This document shows, one piece after another, positions 1 to 5,527 of a stretch of 5,848 nt of DNA. The notes beneath the pieces are model-generated. The model did not search any database, was not told the DNA's origin, and saw only the letters and a list, made by a program, of their open reading frames with translations. Position 1 is the first letter of the stretch. The number at the start of each line of letters is the position of its first letter. The DNA lies in NCBI GenBank assembly GCA_012965445.1, contig DTSJ01000028.1:1-5848 (forward strand), given 5' to 3'. A program made the translations under genes and the position numbers. The DNA comes from Candidatus Hydrogenedentota bacterium (GTDB taxonomy: Bacteria; Hydrogenedentota; Hydrogenedentia; Hydrogenedentiales; GCA-2746185).

Positions 1-2
1 AA

Positions 3-341
3 TTCAGCCTCTTCCTGAATCATCAGATCATGAGCATTTACGAAGACTCGGTATTGCTCAACCAGGATTGGGCGGAGAAGAGTAATAATTTTACTCAGTT
101 AGGGGAACTGGGTATCGAAGAAAAATCGATAGCTGTAACGTGCTGTTCACTTGATTCGATTGCCCGTGAACTCATTATAGAAATGAAAGAAGCAACGCTG
201 AACGGCTACATGGGTCGTCTGGGGGAACTGCTGAATCGTGTCGAAGTAATCGACAATGCTGCAGCAGCTAGTTTACGCGACTTGGCAAGTCGCTATGAAT
301 ACGATGCTCTGGTCGGCATCCTGGAACAAGAAGGGGACTAA
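3..341 (+). CDS. 3' end of a signalling gene, probably hybrid sensor histidine kinase C-terminus (partial)
   Basis: The frame is open from the left edge of the window, so the ATG at position 30 is probably internal and the gene starts upstream; 112 codons are visible before TAA at 339-341. The last 60 or so residues are helical and carry a pattern known from the tails of hybrid sensor kinases and related phosphorelay proteins: a repeated leucine helix, then IDNAAAASLRDLASRYEYDA and a final ILEQ. No histidine-kinase, receiver or phosphotransfer (HPt) motif lies in the visible part, so the kinase assignment rests on this tail and on the receiver gene four bases downstream. The first 40 or so visible residues match nothing I recognise. 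It is likely cotranscribed with the HD-GYP gene and would be its phosphodonor if it is a kinase. A stand-alone regulatory protein is the alternative. Confidence 0.6.
   Translation, partial: FSLFLNHQIMSIYEDSVLLNQDWAEKSNNFTQLGELGIEEKSIAVTCCSLDSIARELIIEMKEATLNGYMGRLGELLNRVEVIDNAAAASLRDLASRYEYDALVGILEQEGD
331..337 (+). promoter_or_regulatory. Ribosome binding site that fixes the HD-GYP gene start
   Basis: AAGGGGA lies 8 bases before the ATG at 346. It supports 346 rather than the in-frame ATG at 256, which would run for 86 bases inside the preceding gene. Confidence 0.75.
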
Positions 342-345
342 TTCA

Positions 346-1455
346 ATGGCTACGGTTCGAAAAGATGCAAGCATCATGATCGTTGATGATACCCCTGCTA
401 ACTTGCGACTCCTGGACGGGATGCTGAGTGAGCAGGGATACAATGTGCGGCCGTTTCCTGGAGGACGCTTCGCTTTGAAGGCGGCCCAAAATGATCCTCC
501 AGATCTGATTCTACTCGATATAAACATGCCGGAGATGGACGGTTATGAAGTCTGTACCAAGTTAAAAAGCAAGGAGAAAACGCGGGATATCCCGATTATT
601 TTCATTAGTGCCCTGAACAAAATGGAAGACAAAATGGAGGCATTTTCCATCGGCGGTGTCGACTACATCACGAAGCCGTTTCAGTTCGAGGAAGTCCAGG
701 CACGCGTTGATACGCATTTGCAATTGCACTACCTGCAGAAGCAGCTGAAGCGGCACAACAACGAACTGGAATCGCTCGTTCAGGAAAAAATAGGCGAGGT
801 CCTCAGTGTTAAAGAAGAGATTTCACAGGCGCAACTAGCCACGATTGTGGCGATGTCAAGGCTCGCTGAATCACGCGATGATGATACCGGTAAGCACATT
901 GAACGTGTCCAGGCTTTCTGCCAAATTCTTTCCACTAAAATGAGTGAATCCCCTGAATATCAAGATGTCGTTGATGAGGAATATACACTAAATCTGGCTC
1001 AAGCGAGTCCTCTACACGATATCGGGAAAGTGGGTATTCCGGATGGAGTTCTGTGTAAACCCGGAAAACTCTCAGACGAAGAATTCGACATTATGAGAAC
1101 CCACACCGTTCTTGGATCCGATACGTTGGAAGCAGTTCGATCTGAGTATCCGAATAACGCATTTATCAACATGGGGATTGATGTCGCGCGATCACACCAC
1201 GAGAAATGGAACGGCAAAGGATATCCAGATGGACTTGCCGGTGATGATATCCCTCTTTGCGCTCGCATTATGGCGATAGCAGATGTGTACGATGCCTTGC
1301 GTTCGGAACGGTGCTATAAGAAAGGTTTCCCTCATGAAAAAAGTCGCGACATCATCATCGAAGATGCGGGGACGCATTTTGATCCGAATTTGTGTGAAAT
1401 TTTCAAAAAAGTCGAGTTGGATTTCAAGGCGACACACGAATTGATGAGCACATGA
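346..1455 (+). CDS. Response regulator with receiver and HD-GYP domains (predicted cyclic-di-GMP phosphodiesterase)
   Basis: The 369-residue protein joins two domains. The N-terminal receiver (about residues 8-125) has the acidic pair D14-D15, phospho-acceptor D58 in LLDINMPEMDG, S88 and K110 in ITKPF. A helical, probably coiled-coil linker (about 126-165) leads into an HD-GYP domain (about 165-365). Its metal and active-site residues are present: H184, HDIGK at 224-228, H253, HHE at 284-286, GKGYPDG at 290-296, D313 in AIADVYDAL, and HFDP at 344-347. HD-GYP proteins hydrolyse cyclic-di-GMP to pGpG or GMP in the cytoplasm, and the receiver presumably switches this on or off after phosphorylation. 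Length and order match the common stand-alone regulator of this type. Nothing indicates loss of activity. The start at 346 follows the upstream stop by 4 bases and has a strong ribosome binding site. Confidence 0.95.
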   Translation: MATVRKDASIMIVDDTPANLRLLDGMLSEQGYNVRPFPGGRFALKAAQNDPPDLILLDINMPEMDGYEVCTKLKSKEKTRDIPIIFISALNKMEDKMEAFSIGGVDYITKPFQFEEVQARVDTHLQLHYLQKQLKRHNNELESLVQEKIGEVLSVKEEISQAQLATIVAMSRLAESRDDDTGKHIERVQAFCQILSTKMSESPEYQDVVDEEYTLNLAQASPLHDIGKVGIPDGVLCKPGKLSDEEFDIMRTHTVLGSDTLEAVRSEYPNNAFINMGIDVARSHHEKWNGKGYPDGLAGDDIPLCARIMAIADVYDALRSERCYKKGFPHEKSRDIIIEDAGTHFDPNLCEIFKKVELDFKATHELMST

Positions 1456-1460
1456 AGGAG
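1455..1460 (+). promoter_or_regulatory. Ribosome binding site of the truncated receiver gene
   Basis: AAGGAG overlaps the last base of the HD-GYP stop codon and ends 6 bases before the ATG at 1467. This near-consensus site shows that the short reading frame was a genuine gene start and not a chance match. Confidence 0.75.
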
Positions 1461-1466
1461 ATTACG

Positions 1467-1592
1467 ATGAAAGGTAACGACAGAGCGAATATCATGGTCG
1501 TGGACGATACGCCCGTGAACCTGCGTCTTATCTGTAGGATGCTGGAAGATAAGAATCACGTTGTACGCCCCTTTCCCAGTGGCGCTATCTAA
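1467..1592 (+). pseudogene. Truncated response regulator receiver (first 41 codons only)
   Basis: The frame begins with a receiver N-terminus: IMVVDDTPVNLRL at residues 9-21 includes the acidic pair D13-D14, followed by VVRPFPSG at 32-39. Against residues 10-41 of the HD-GYP protein just upstream I count 19 identities in 32. The frame then hits TAA at 1590-1592, immediately after the conserved PFPSG stretch. The phospho-acceptor Asp, the Thr/Ser and Lys positions and any output domain are missing. I looked for the expected LLDI-MP-MDG block in the following bases in all forward frames and did not find it, so this is loss of the 3' part and not a simple frameshift. If translated, the product would be a non-functional 41-residue peptide. 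It was probably the third gene of the signalling operon. Confidence 0.8.
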
Positions 1593-1601
1593 ACACCACC
1601 A
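1586..1601 (+). repeat. Direct repeat, left copy (partner at 1818-1833)
   Basis: TATCTAAACACCACCA here and TATCTAAACTCCGCCA at 1818-1833 share their first 9 bases exactly and 14 of 16 overall. This copy straddles the point where receiver similarity ends and contains the TAA stop of the truncated gene. Confidence 0.55.
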
Positions 1602-1608
1602 AGTGTCG

Positions 1609-1627
1609 CTAAAAAGAGGCTTTCTAG
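1609..1627. repeat. Small inverted repeat (hairpin)
   Basis: Arms CTAAAAAG and CTTTCTAG pair at 7 of 8 positions around the loop AGG. No T-run follows, so it is not an evident terminator. It sits just inside the AT-rich segment. Confidence 0.35.
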
Positions 1628-1765
1628 GTAAACAATCCTTGGGTCAGGTATACGGGAACGGGCAATATGATTTATATCAATTTTAGATTGCTGGGCGCGG
1701 AAACGACTCGCTACCTCGATTATGATGATCGTATTGTCATGTAAACAAATTGAATAAACAGAATC

Positions 1766-1788
1766 AACTTTTTCGAAAGCGAAAAGTT
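1766..1788. repeat. Inverted repeat (hairpin) in AT-rich intergenic DNA
   Basis: AACTTTTTCG and CGAAAAGTT form a 9-base-pair stem with one bulged T and the loop AAAG. An outer imperfect pair, ATAAAC at 1754-1759 and GTTTAT at 1786-1791, allows an alternative fold. Neither strand has a clean T-run directly after the stem, so a terminator role for either operon is only possible. A relic of a mobile-element end is another option. Confidence 0.45.
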
Positions 1789-1817
1789 TATCAAACGGTG
1801 AGAATCAGTTCGTCGGG

Positions 1818-1833
1818 TATCTAAACTCCGCCA
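1818..1833 (+). repeat. Direct repeat, right copy (partner at 1586-1601)
   Basis: This copy begins 232 bases downstream of the first one. The spacing leaves 216 bases between the two 16-base copies. No receiver-like coding sequence resumes after it. Confidence 0.55.
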
Positions 1834-1853
1834 TCAAATTCGGACTTCCCGGC

Positions 1854-1868
1854 GGTAGTCGAACTGCC
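1854..1868. repeat. Short hairpin
   Basis: GGTAGT and ACTGCC pair over six positions (one G-T wobble) around the loop CGA. It lies between the right direct repeat and the T-run and has no evident role on its own. Confidence 0.3.
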
Positions 1869-1880
1869 CGAGAACAGTCT

Positions 1881-1902
1881 CCTTTCAAAGTGAGGTTTTT
1901 TT
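1881..1902 (+). terminator. Possible weak intrinsic terminator for the plus-strand cluster
   Basis: CCTTTC and GTGAGG can form an imperfect stem (four pairs including one wobble, a mismatch, then a C-G) around the loop AAA, followed at once by seven T. Position and orientation suit termination of the signalling operon. The stem is weak, so this is a candidate only. I find no equally good stem and T-run on the minus strand after the stop at 1937. Confidence 0.3.
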
Positions 1903-1936
1903 GACCGTTCCCTTTCAGTGTGGCACTACATCCTGA

Positions 1937-2776
1937 CTACTCCAAGGTAATTCGCTCCCCATTTTCCATAACCTCAAACTCCTGCTGCATACTTGTGCAG
2001 CTCTCCTCAAACAGGTCTGTCGTCGCAGTATTAAACTCAAAGAGGTCGTAATGGCAGGGGATGGCCAGAGTGGTCCCAATATCCCGGGCGAGTTGCGCGG
2101 CTTCGGCACCATCAAAATTTCCCGCAACGTTGCGTTCAGGTATGCTGCCGTTAATGGGCAGGAAGGCGACATCGATGTTGAAGCCGTTGAGCTGTTCGAC
2201 GAGACCGTCGTGTAATATCGAGTCGCCGGAATGGTACAAAGTCCACGGTCCGATCCTGGCGACGAAGCCCATGAAATGGCATTTACCATTTTCATCGCGA
2301 GACAGGTCCTCGTGCGCGGCAGTAATGCCGAAAAAGTCCACCCCCTTAATGGTCGTAGATTCCCCGTCGCTAAGCCCGGTCGGTCGGTCCGCATCCCGCT
2401 GCAGACGATCTGCGATAAAGGCACGGTTCGCTTCAGGAATCACAAAAGCCACATCCGGATTCGCGCCCATCAGCGCGAGTAATGTCTCCGCATCAAGATG
2501 ATCCGTGTGATTGTGGCTGGATGTCACAACATCGATCTGCGTCAACTTCGCAGGGTCGACCACAAGCTCAGTCATGCGCACATGCTGCTTCTCGGTCTCG
2601 GCGTATTTATGGGTCAGCGAATGGGACAGGTAGGGGTCGAACAGCACCGTCGTTCCATTAAACTCCGCCAGAAAACCGCTCTGGCCCAGCCACCAAATGT
2701 GCAAGGCATCGGGTTCTTCGCGAGCAGCAGCGATATCAGCAAGCAGCGCATCGTCTTTTTGCGAAGGCTCAATCAC
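1937..2776 (-). CDS. Metallo-beta-lactamase-fold hydrolase, UlaG/COG2220-like
   Basis: The 279-residue protein has the metal-binding signature HNHTDH at residues 88-93, further ligand candidates H155 (AAHED) and D185 (HSGDS), and a late H242 in PCHYD. The opening IWWLGQSGFL, the DPYLS block at 47-51 and PINGS at 207-211 are typical of the COG2220 branch that contains UlaG, the L-ascorbate-6-phosphate lactonase. The expected activity is metal-dependent hydrolysis, perhaps of a lactone or phosphorylated sugar derivative, in the cytoplasm; no signal peptide is seen. The chosen start is GTG at 2776, which overlaps the TGA of the MetE-like gene as GTGA and has GGAG 8 bases upstream. The longer in-frame extension to 2917 lies inside that gene and is rejected. 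It is the last gene of the operon. The fold and family are secure; the substrate is not. Confidence 0.9.
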   Translation of the reverse strand: MIEPSQKDDALLADIAAAREEPDALHIWWLGQSGFLAEFNGTTVLFDPYLSHSLTHKYAETEKQHVRMTELVVDPAKLTQIDVVTSSHNHTDHLDAETLLALMGANPDVAFVIPEANRAFIADRLQRDADRPTGLSDGESTTIKGVDFFGITAAHEDLSRDENGKCHFMGFVARIGPWTLYHSGDSILHDGLVEQLNGFNIDVAFLPINGSIPERNVAGNFDGAEAAQLARDIGTTLAIPCHYDLFEFNTATTDLFEESCTSMQQEFEVMENGERITLE

Positions 2777-3813
2777 AGGCCCAACTCCGCGCGAACTTCC
2801 TGCACACCCTCGACCATGTTGTTCATTTTCTGCTTCGCCGCCCAACGCGCAGTCTGGCTGAGTCCGCAGTCCGGCGCAAAGGACAGCTTCTCCGCAGGCG
2901 CAAATTCCAGACAACACTTCACGCGTTCCACGATGTCAGCAACTGACTCAATATAGTAACTCTTCACATCCACAATTCCGACCGCGACATGCTTCACCTC
3001 GGCAATCTCCTTGATGATGTCCAGTTCTGCAAACTCGCGACTCGCCATTTCCACATGCACCTCGTCGGCGTGCATCTCCAGGAAATCCGGGAAGAGCGAG
3101 GCATACTTGCGCAGCCCCACTGCGTGTCCCTTGAAATTTCCAAAGCAAAGATGGGTGGAGAGGTTGCATTTTCCGACGATTGGCTCGACAGTGCGGTTGT
3201 AAATATCGACAAAACGTTTCGTATCTTCCTTGTAGCCATAGCAGCTCATCGAAGGCTCGTCGACTGTGATTTCGGTGCATCCCGCTTCCAGCAAAGCGGC
3301 TAACTCATCGCGAATGACCGGCACCAATGCCTCTGTAATCGCATAACGGTCCGCATACTGCGCGTTCGGTATCAAACGACCGCTCATAGTAAATGGACCC
3401 GGCACACTGGCCTTCAGAATCGGCGCATCACCAGTCGGGGCAAGTCGCTTGAAACGCTCGAAGTCTTCCACCGTGCCCAGACCATTCGGCGCCGCGATGT
3501 CTCCAGTGATCGCGTGTTTCCCCCGCTGATCATGAGCAGGCGGACCATGTCGACGCGGCGATTCCCCCTCCAGATCAATGCCTTCGAGAAAGCCATAGAA
3601 TGACAAATTAAAATCGAGACGCGTTTGTTCGCCATCAGTGATAACATCCAGTCCGGCGCGAGTCTGATCCGCGATCGCGACAGTCACCGCGTCCTCGATC
3701 ATTTCTTCGTGGTCAGCCGATCCGAAGTCGTCGAGGTTTCCGGTCGCGTATTCCAGCCAGCCCGGAAAGGGGTAGCTTCCGATAACCGTTGTGCGCAGCG
3801 TTCGTTCGTTCAA
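2773..3813 (-). CDS. Stand-alone MetE catalytic-domain protein (core methionine synthase / MetE-like methyltransferase)
   Basis: The 346-residue protein covers only the C-terminal catalytic barrel of cobalamin-independent methionine synthase; full-length MetE is about 750 residues. The zinc ligands align with E. coli His641, Cys643, Glu665 and Cys726 as H221 and C223 (THLCFGN), E255 (HVEMASR) and C316 (APDCGL). The E255-to-C316 spacing of 61 equals that in MetE. Also present are IGSYPFP at 11-17, TDGEQTR at 59-65 and VDEPS at 184-188. MetE-family proteins activate a thiol, usually homocysteine, on zinc and methylate it. Short 'core' forms lack the N-terminal half involved in folate binding and may use another methyl donor, such as a corrinoid. 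Its place between a phosphosugar protein and a lactonase-like hydrolase is unusual for housekeeping methionine synthesis. The start is TTG, because an in-frame TGA at 3819-3817 lies just upstream. Confidence 0.88.
   Translation of the reverse strand: MNERTLRTTVIGSYPFPGWLEYATGNLDDFGSADHEEMIEDAVTVAIADQTRAGLDVITDGEQTRLDFNLSFYGFLEGIDLEGESPRRHGPPAHDQRGKHAITGDIAAPNGLGTVEDFERFKRLAPTGDAPILKASVPGPFTMSGRLIPNAQYADRYAITEALVPVIRDELAALLEAGCTEITVDEPSMSCYGYKEDTKRFVDIYNRTVEPIVGKCNLSTHLCFGNFKGHAVGLRKYASLFPDFLEMHADEVHVEMASREFAELDIIKEIAEVKHVAVGIVDVKSYYIESVADIVERVKCCLEFAPAEKLSFAPDCGLSQTARWAAKQKMNNMVEGVQEVRAELGL
2785..2788 (-). promoter_or_regulatory. Ribosome binding site supporting the GTG start of the hydrolase
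   Basis: GGAG on the minus strand ends 8 bases before the GTG at 2776. It lies within the codons for the last residues (AELGL) of the MetE-like protein, so the hydrolase is probably translated by coupling to it. Confidence 0.65.
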
Positions 3814-4595
3814 GGTTCATCTCCCAGCGACTCGTAAAGTTTCGCAAGTCTGCGCCCATGCTCATCGTAGGCCGACTCAAATAGTCTCGTGGCTTCCTCA
3901 GCGCCCGCATTGCATGCGGCAGTGAGTACTTTCGGGGGTTGCCCAGCGGCAGTGAGCCGCTGCGCGACCTCGGCCTTTATGGCATTGATCAGCATACACC
4001 CGCCCACCGAAGATCCGGGAGCCACTGGCGTATCGAGACCTTCAATCAGTGTCATTGCATCCCCCGCAGGCGCACCCGTATCCAGCACAAGGTCCGAGAA
4101 ATCCGTCAGCTTTTTCCCGTTCGGGTGTCGCGACTTCGAAGCATCCGAATGCGCTTGCGTGACAATCGAAACGACCTTGATACCGATCTTTTGAAAGCCT
4201 TCCGCAATCTCGATTGGTACAATATTGCATCCACTCGAAGAAATCACCAAAGCGCTGTCCACATCACTCAAATCGAAGTTTCTCAAAATGCGAACAGCTA
4301 ACCCGGAAACATTCTCCAGAAACATCGCCTGCCGCTGGCCGTTCGCACCGACCACGAGATTATGAAAAGTAAGCGACAGCTCAACAATAGGGTTGAAGCC
4401 GGGAAACGATCCATACCTCGGCCACATTTCTTCGACCATGATGCGACTGTGCCCCGAGCCGAACACGTGGACCATTCGACCCGCAAGTATTGTTTCCGCG
4501 AACCAATCCGCAGCTTGATGAATCTGCTCCGATTGACCGGCTATGGCCTCGAGAATGCCTGCGCATTTCGACAAATAGTCTTCACTGGGTGTCAT
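3810..4595 (-). CDS. SIS-domain phosphosugar-binding protein, COG4821/UPF0309 type
   Basis: The 261-residue protein is a single SIS (sugar isomerase) domain after a short N-terminal helix. Diagnostic stretches are VHVFGSGHSRIMVEEMWPR at 42-60, the phosphate-loop-like ISSSGCN at 118-124, and SRHPNGKKL at 155-163 followed by DTGAPAGDA. These match the UPF0309/COG4821 family rather than GlmS or GmhA. SIS domains bind phosphosugars and act as isomerases, etherases or sensors; members of this family are largely uncharacterised. The ATG at 4595 overlaps the kinase stop as ATGA, and the SIS stop overlaps the next start as TTGA. Following a sugar kinase directly, it most simply acts on or senses the phosphosugar that kinase makes. 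Length is normal for the family and no defect is seen. Confidence 0.9.
   Translation of the reverse strand: MTPSEDYLSKCAGILEAIAGQSEQIHQAADWFAETILAGRMVHVFGSGHSRIMVEEMWPRYGSFPGFNPIVELSLTFHNLVVGANGQRQAMFLENVSGLAVRILRNFDLSDVDSALVISSSGCNIVPIEIAEGFQKIGIKVVSIVTQAHSDASKSRHPNGKKLTDFSDLVLDTGAPAGDAMTLIEGLDTPVAPGSSVGGCMLINAIKAEVAQRLTAAGQPPKVLTAACNAGAEEATRLFESAYDEHGRRLAKLYESLGDEP
3821..3825 (-). promoter_or_regulatory. Ribosome binding site deciding the TTG start of the MetE-like gene
   Basis: GGGAG on the minus strand ends 7 bases before the TTG at 3813. A nearby ATG at 3820-3818 is in a different frame, and TGA at 3819-3817 closes the correct frame upstream, so TTG is the first usable start. Confidence 0.7.
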
Positions 4596-5527
4596 TCATC
4601 TTCCTTTCCATGAAGCAGCGCAAAATAGGCCGCGCCGTAAGCCCCCGCCAGATCACCGAGGCTCGCAATCACTATCGGTACCGCATCGCCATGCGGGCGC
4701 CATTCAAGTTTGGACATTTCCGCACGCAGCGGCTCGAGCAGCAAGTCGCCCGCGCCAGCAATGCCTCCGCCCAACACCATGACCTCCGGATCGACAATGT
4801 TGATGAATGATACCAGAGCGCAAGCGAGATGATGTACCGATTCCAGCCAGACCCGTGTCGCGTCTTCATCGCCGCTCGCGTGAGCATCGACAAGTGCGTG
4901 GGTAGAAGTGAATCGTCCACCGCTGCGTTTTTCGATGGTACAATTGCCTATCGCATCCTCAAGACTGCCCGGCGTATTCACAATATCGGGTTCGCCGTGA
5001 GCGTCCAAACAGATGTGTCCCAAATGTCCTGCACGCCCGATCCCACCCTGCAGAAGCTCTCCGTTCACCAAAATCGCACCACCCACTCCCGTGCCCAGTG
5101 TCAGCATAATCGCATTCCTGTAACCCGCCGCTGGCCCCTTCCAGCATTCGCCGAGTAAGGCGGCGTGGGCATCATTTATCACTGGGATGATTGTTTTCAA
5201 TTCAAAGACTTCTGTCCAGTCCACACCCTGTAAAGCTTCCATCCGCCCCTGCATCCACGCAATGGAACGGTTGTCGGAAGCCACAAGTCCGGGCGCAGAG
5301 ATACCAATTACTATGGCTCTCTGCGAGTAGTCTTCCTGAATCGAGTCTATCCACATATGCACGTAAGCTGGCCAGTCATCTACTTCGACATCGTCTGTGT
5401 TCTCTTTTGTCTCGATACGATGGACATCGAGTACCTCACCTTCAGGGGTCACGCGGACGATTTTGATTTCGGTCCCGCCGATATCAACACCGAGAATATA
5501 ATCTTCACCCGACACGTCAGCACCCAT
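4592..5527 (-). CDS. ROK-family sugar kinase, variant without the zinc motif
   Basis: The 311-residue protein has the actin-like ATPase layout of ROK kinases: phosphate 1 loop GVDIGGTEIK at 13-22, likely catalytic Asp D119 in NDAHAALLGE, phosphate 2 loop LTLGTGVGGAI at 142-152, and the adenosine-binding LGGGIAGAGD at 252-261. ROK kinases phosphorylate hexoses, often glucose, N-acetylglucosamine or N-acetylmannosamine, with ATP. Two expected elements differ. The usual GExGH reads GHLGH at 167-171, and the CxCGxxGCxE zinc site is replaced by a stretch with only C173 and ending TPGSLEDAIG at 185-194. It may therefore have another sugar specificity. No N-terminal DNA-binding domain is present, so it is a kinase and not a ROK repressor. 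The start is ATG at 5527, overlapping the upstream gene by 11 bases with only a weak ribosome binding site. GTG at 5515 is the alternative. Confidence 0.9.
   Translation of the reverse strand: MGADVSGEDYILGVDIGGTEIKIVRVTPEGEVLDVHRIETKENTDDVEVDDWPAYVHMWIDSIQEDYSQRAIVIGISAPGLVASDNRSIAWMQGRMEALQGVDWTEVFELKTIIPVINDAHAALLGECWKGPAAGYRNAIMLTLGTGVGGAILVNGELLQGGIGRAGHLGHICLDAHGEPDIVNTPGSLEDAIGNCTIEKRSGGRFTSTHALVDAHASGDEDATRVWLESVHHLACALVSFINIVDPEVMVLGGGIAGAGDLLLEPLRAEMSKLEWRPHGDAVPIVIASLGDLAGAYGAAYFALLHGKEDE
4602..4606 (-). promoter_or_regulatory. Ribosome binding site of the SIS gene
   Basis: AAGGA on the minus strand ends 6 bases before the ATG at 4595 and lies within the last codons (GKEDE) of the kinase gene. 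Confidence 0.65.

Larger units (their letters stand above)
1593..1936. other. Convergent intergenic region without a recognisable gene; probable rearrangement scar
   Basis: Both flanking operons point into this segment of about 344 bases. Positions 1621-1800 are about 38% G+C by hand count, against about 50% in the coding lines I sampled. The longest plausible ATG frame is 25 codons (1667-1744); it lacks a clear ribosome binding site and resembles nothing I know. The segment holds the paired direct repeat, small hairpins at 1609-1627, 1766-1788 and 1854-1868, and a run of seven T at 1896-1902. I see no transposase fragment, tRNA, CRISPR pattern or convincing promoter. The AT-richness and the broken gene at its left edge suggest foreign or rearranged DNA, but its origin is unknown. 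Confidence 0.6.

Noticed and set aside
256..345. N-terminal extension of the HD-GYP regulator to the ATG at 256
   Set aside because: It overlaps the preceding gene by 86 bases in another frame, reads as non-receiver sequence, and the ATG at 346 has a proper ribosome binding site.
1519..1686. Open frame crossing the receiver breakpoint in a different phase
   Set aside because: It has no ATG and no ribosome binding site, and its product (ending GQVYGNGQYDLYQF) matches no family I recognise. It may be chance; homology search could reverse this.
1667..1744. 25-codon ATG frame in the intergenic region
   Set aside because: There is no clear Shine-Dalgarno sequence and no recognisable protein feature; such frames are expected by chance.
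1586..1833. Integron attC site or CRISPR repeat suggested by the repeated TATCTAAAC
   Set aside because: The sequence does not fit the RYYYAAC/GTTRRRY core pair of attC sites, and two copies 232 bases apart do not make a CRISPR array.
1916..1928. AGTG-TGG-CACT hairpin just past the hydrolase stop as operon terminator
   Set aside because: The stem is only four base pairs, and no T-run follows it on the minus strand.
2777..2917. N-terminal extension of the hydrolase to the start at 2917
   Set aside because: It lies entirely inside the MetE-like gene. The extra 47 residues are unlike the family, and the GTG at 2776 has a well-placed GGAG.
2061..2956. Plus-strand frames opposite the hydrolase and MetE-like genes
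   Set aside because: Their products show no domain features, while the minus-strand frames carry complete family motifs.
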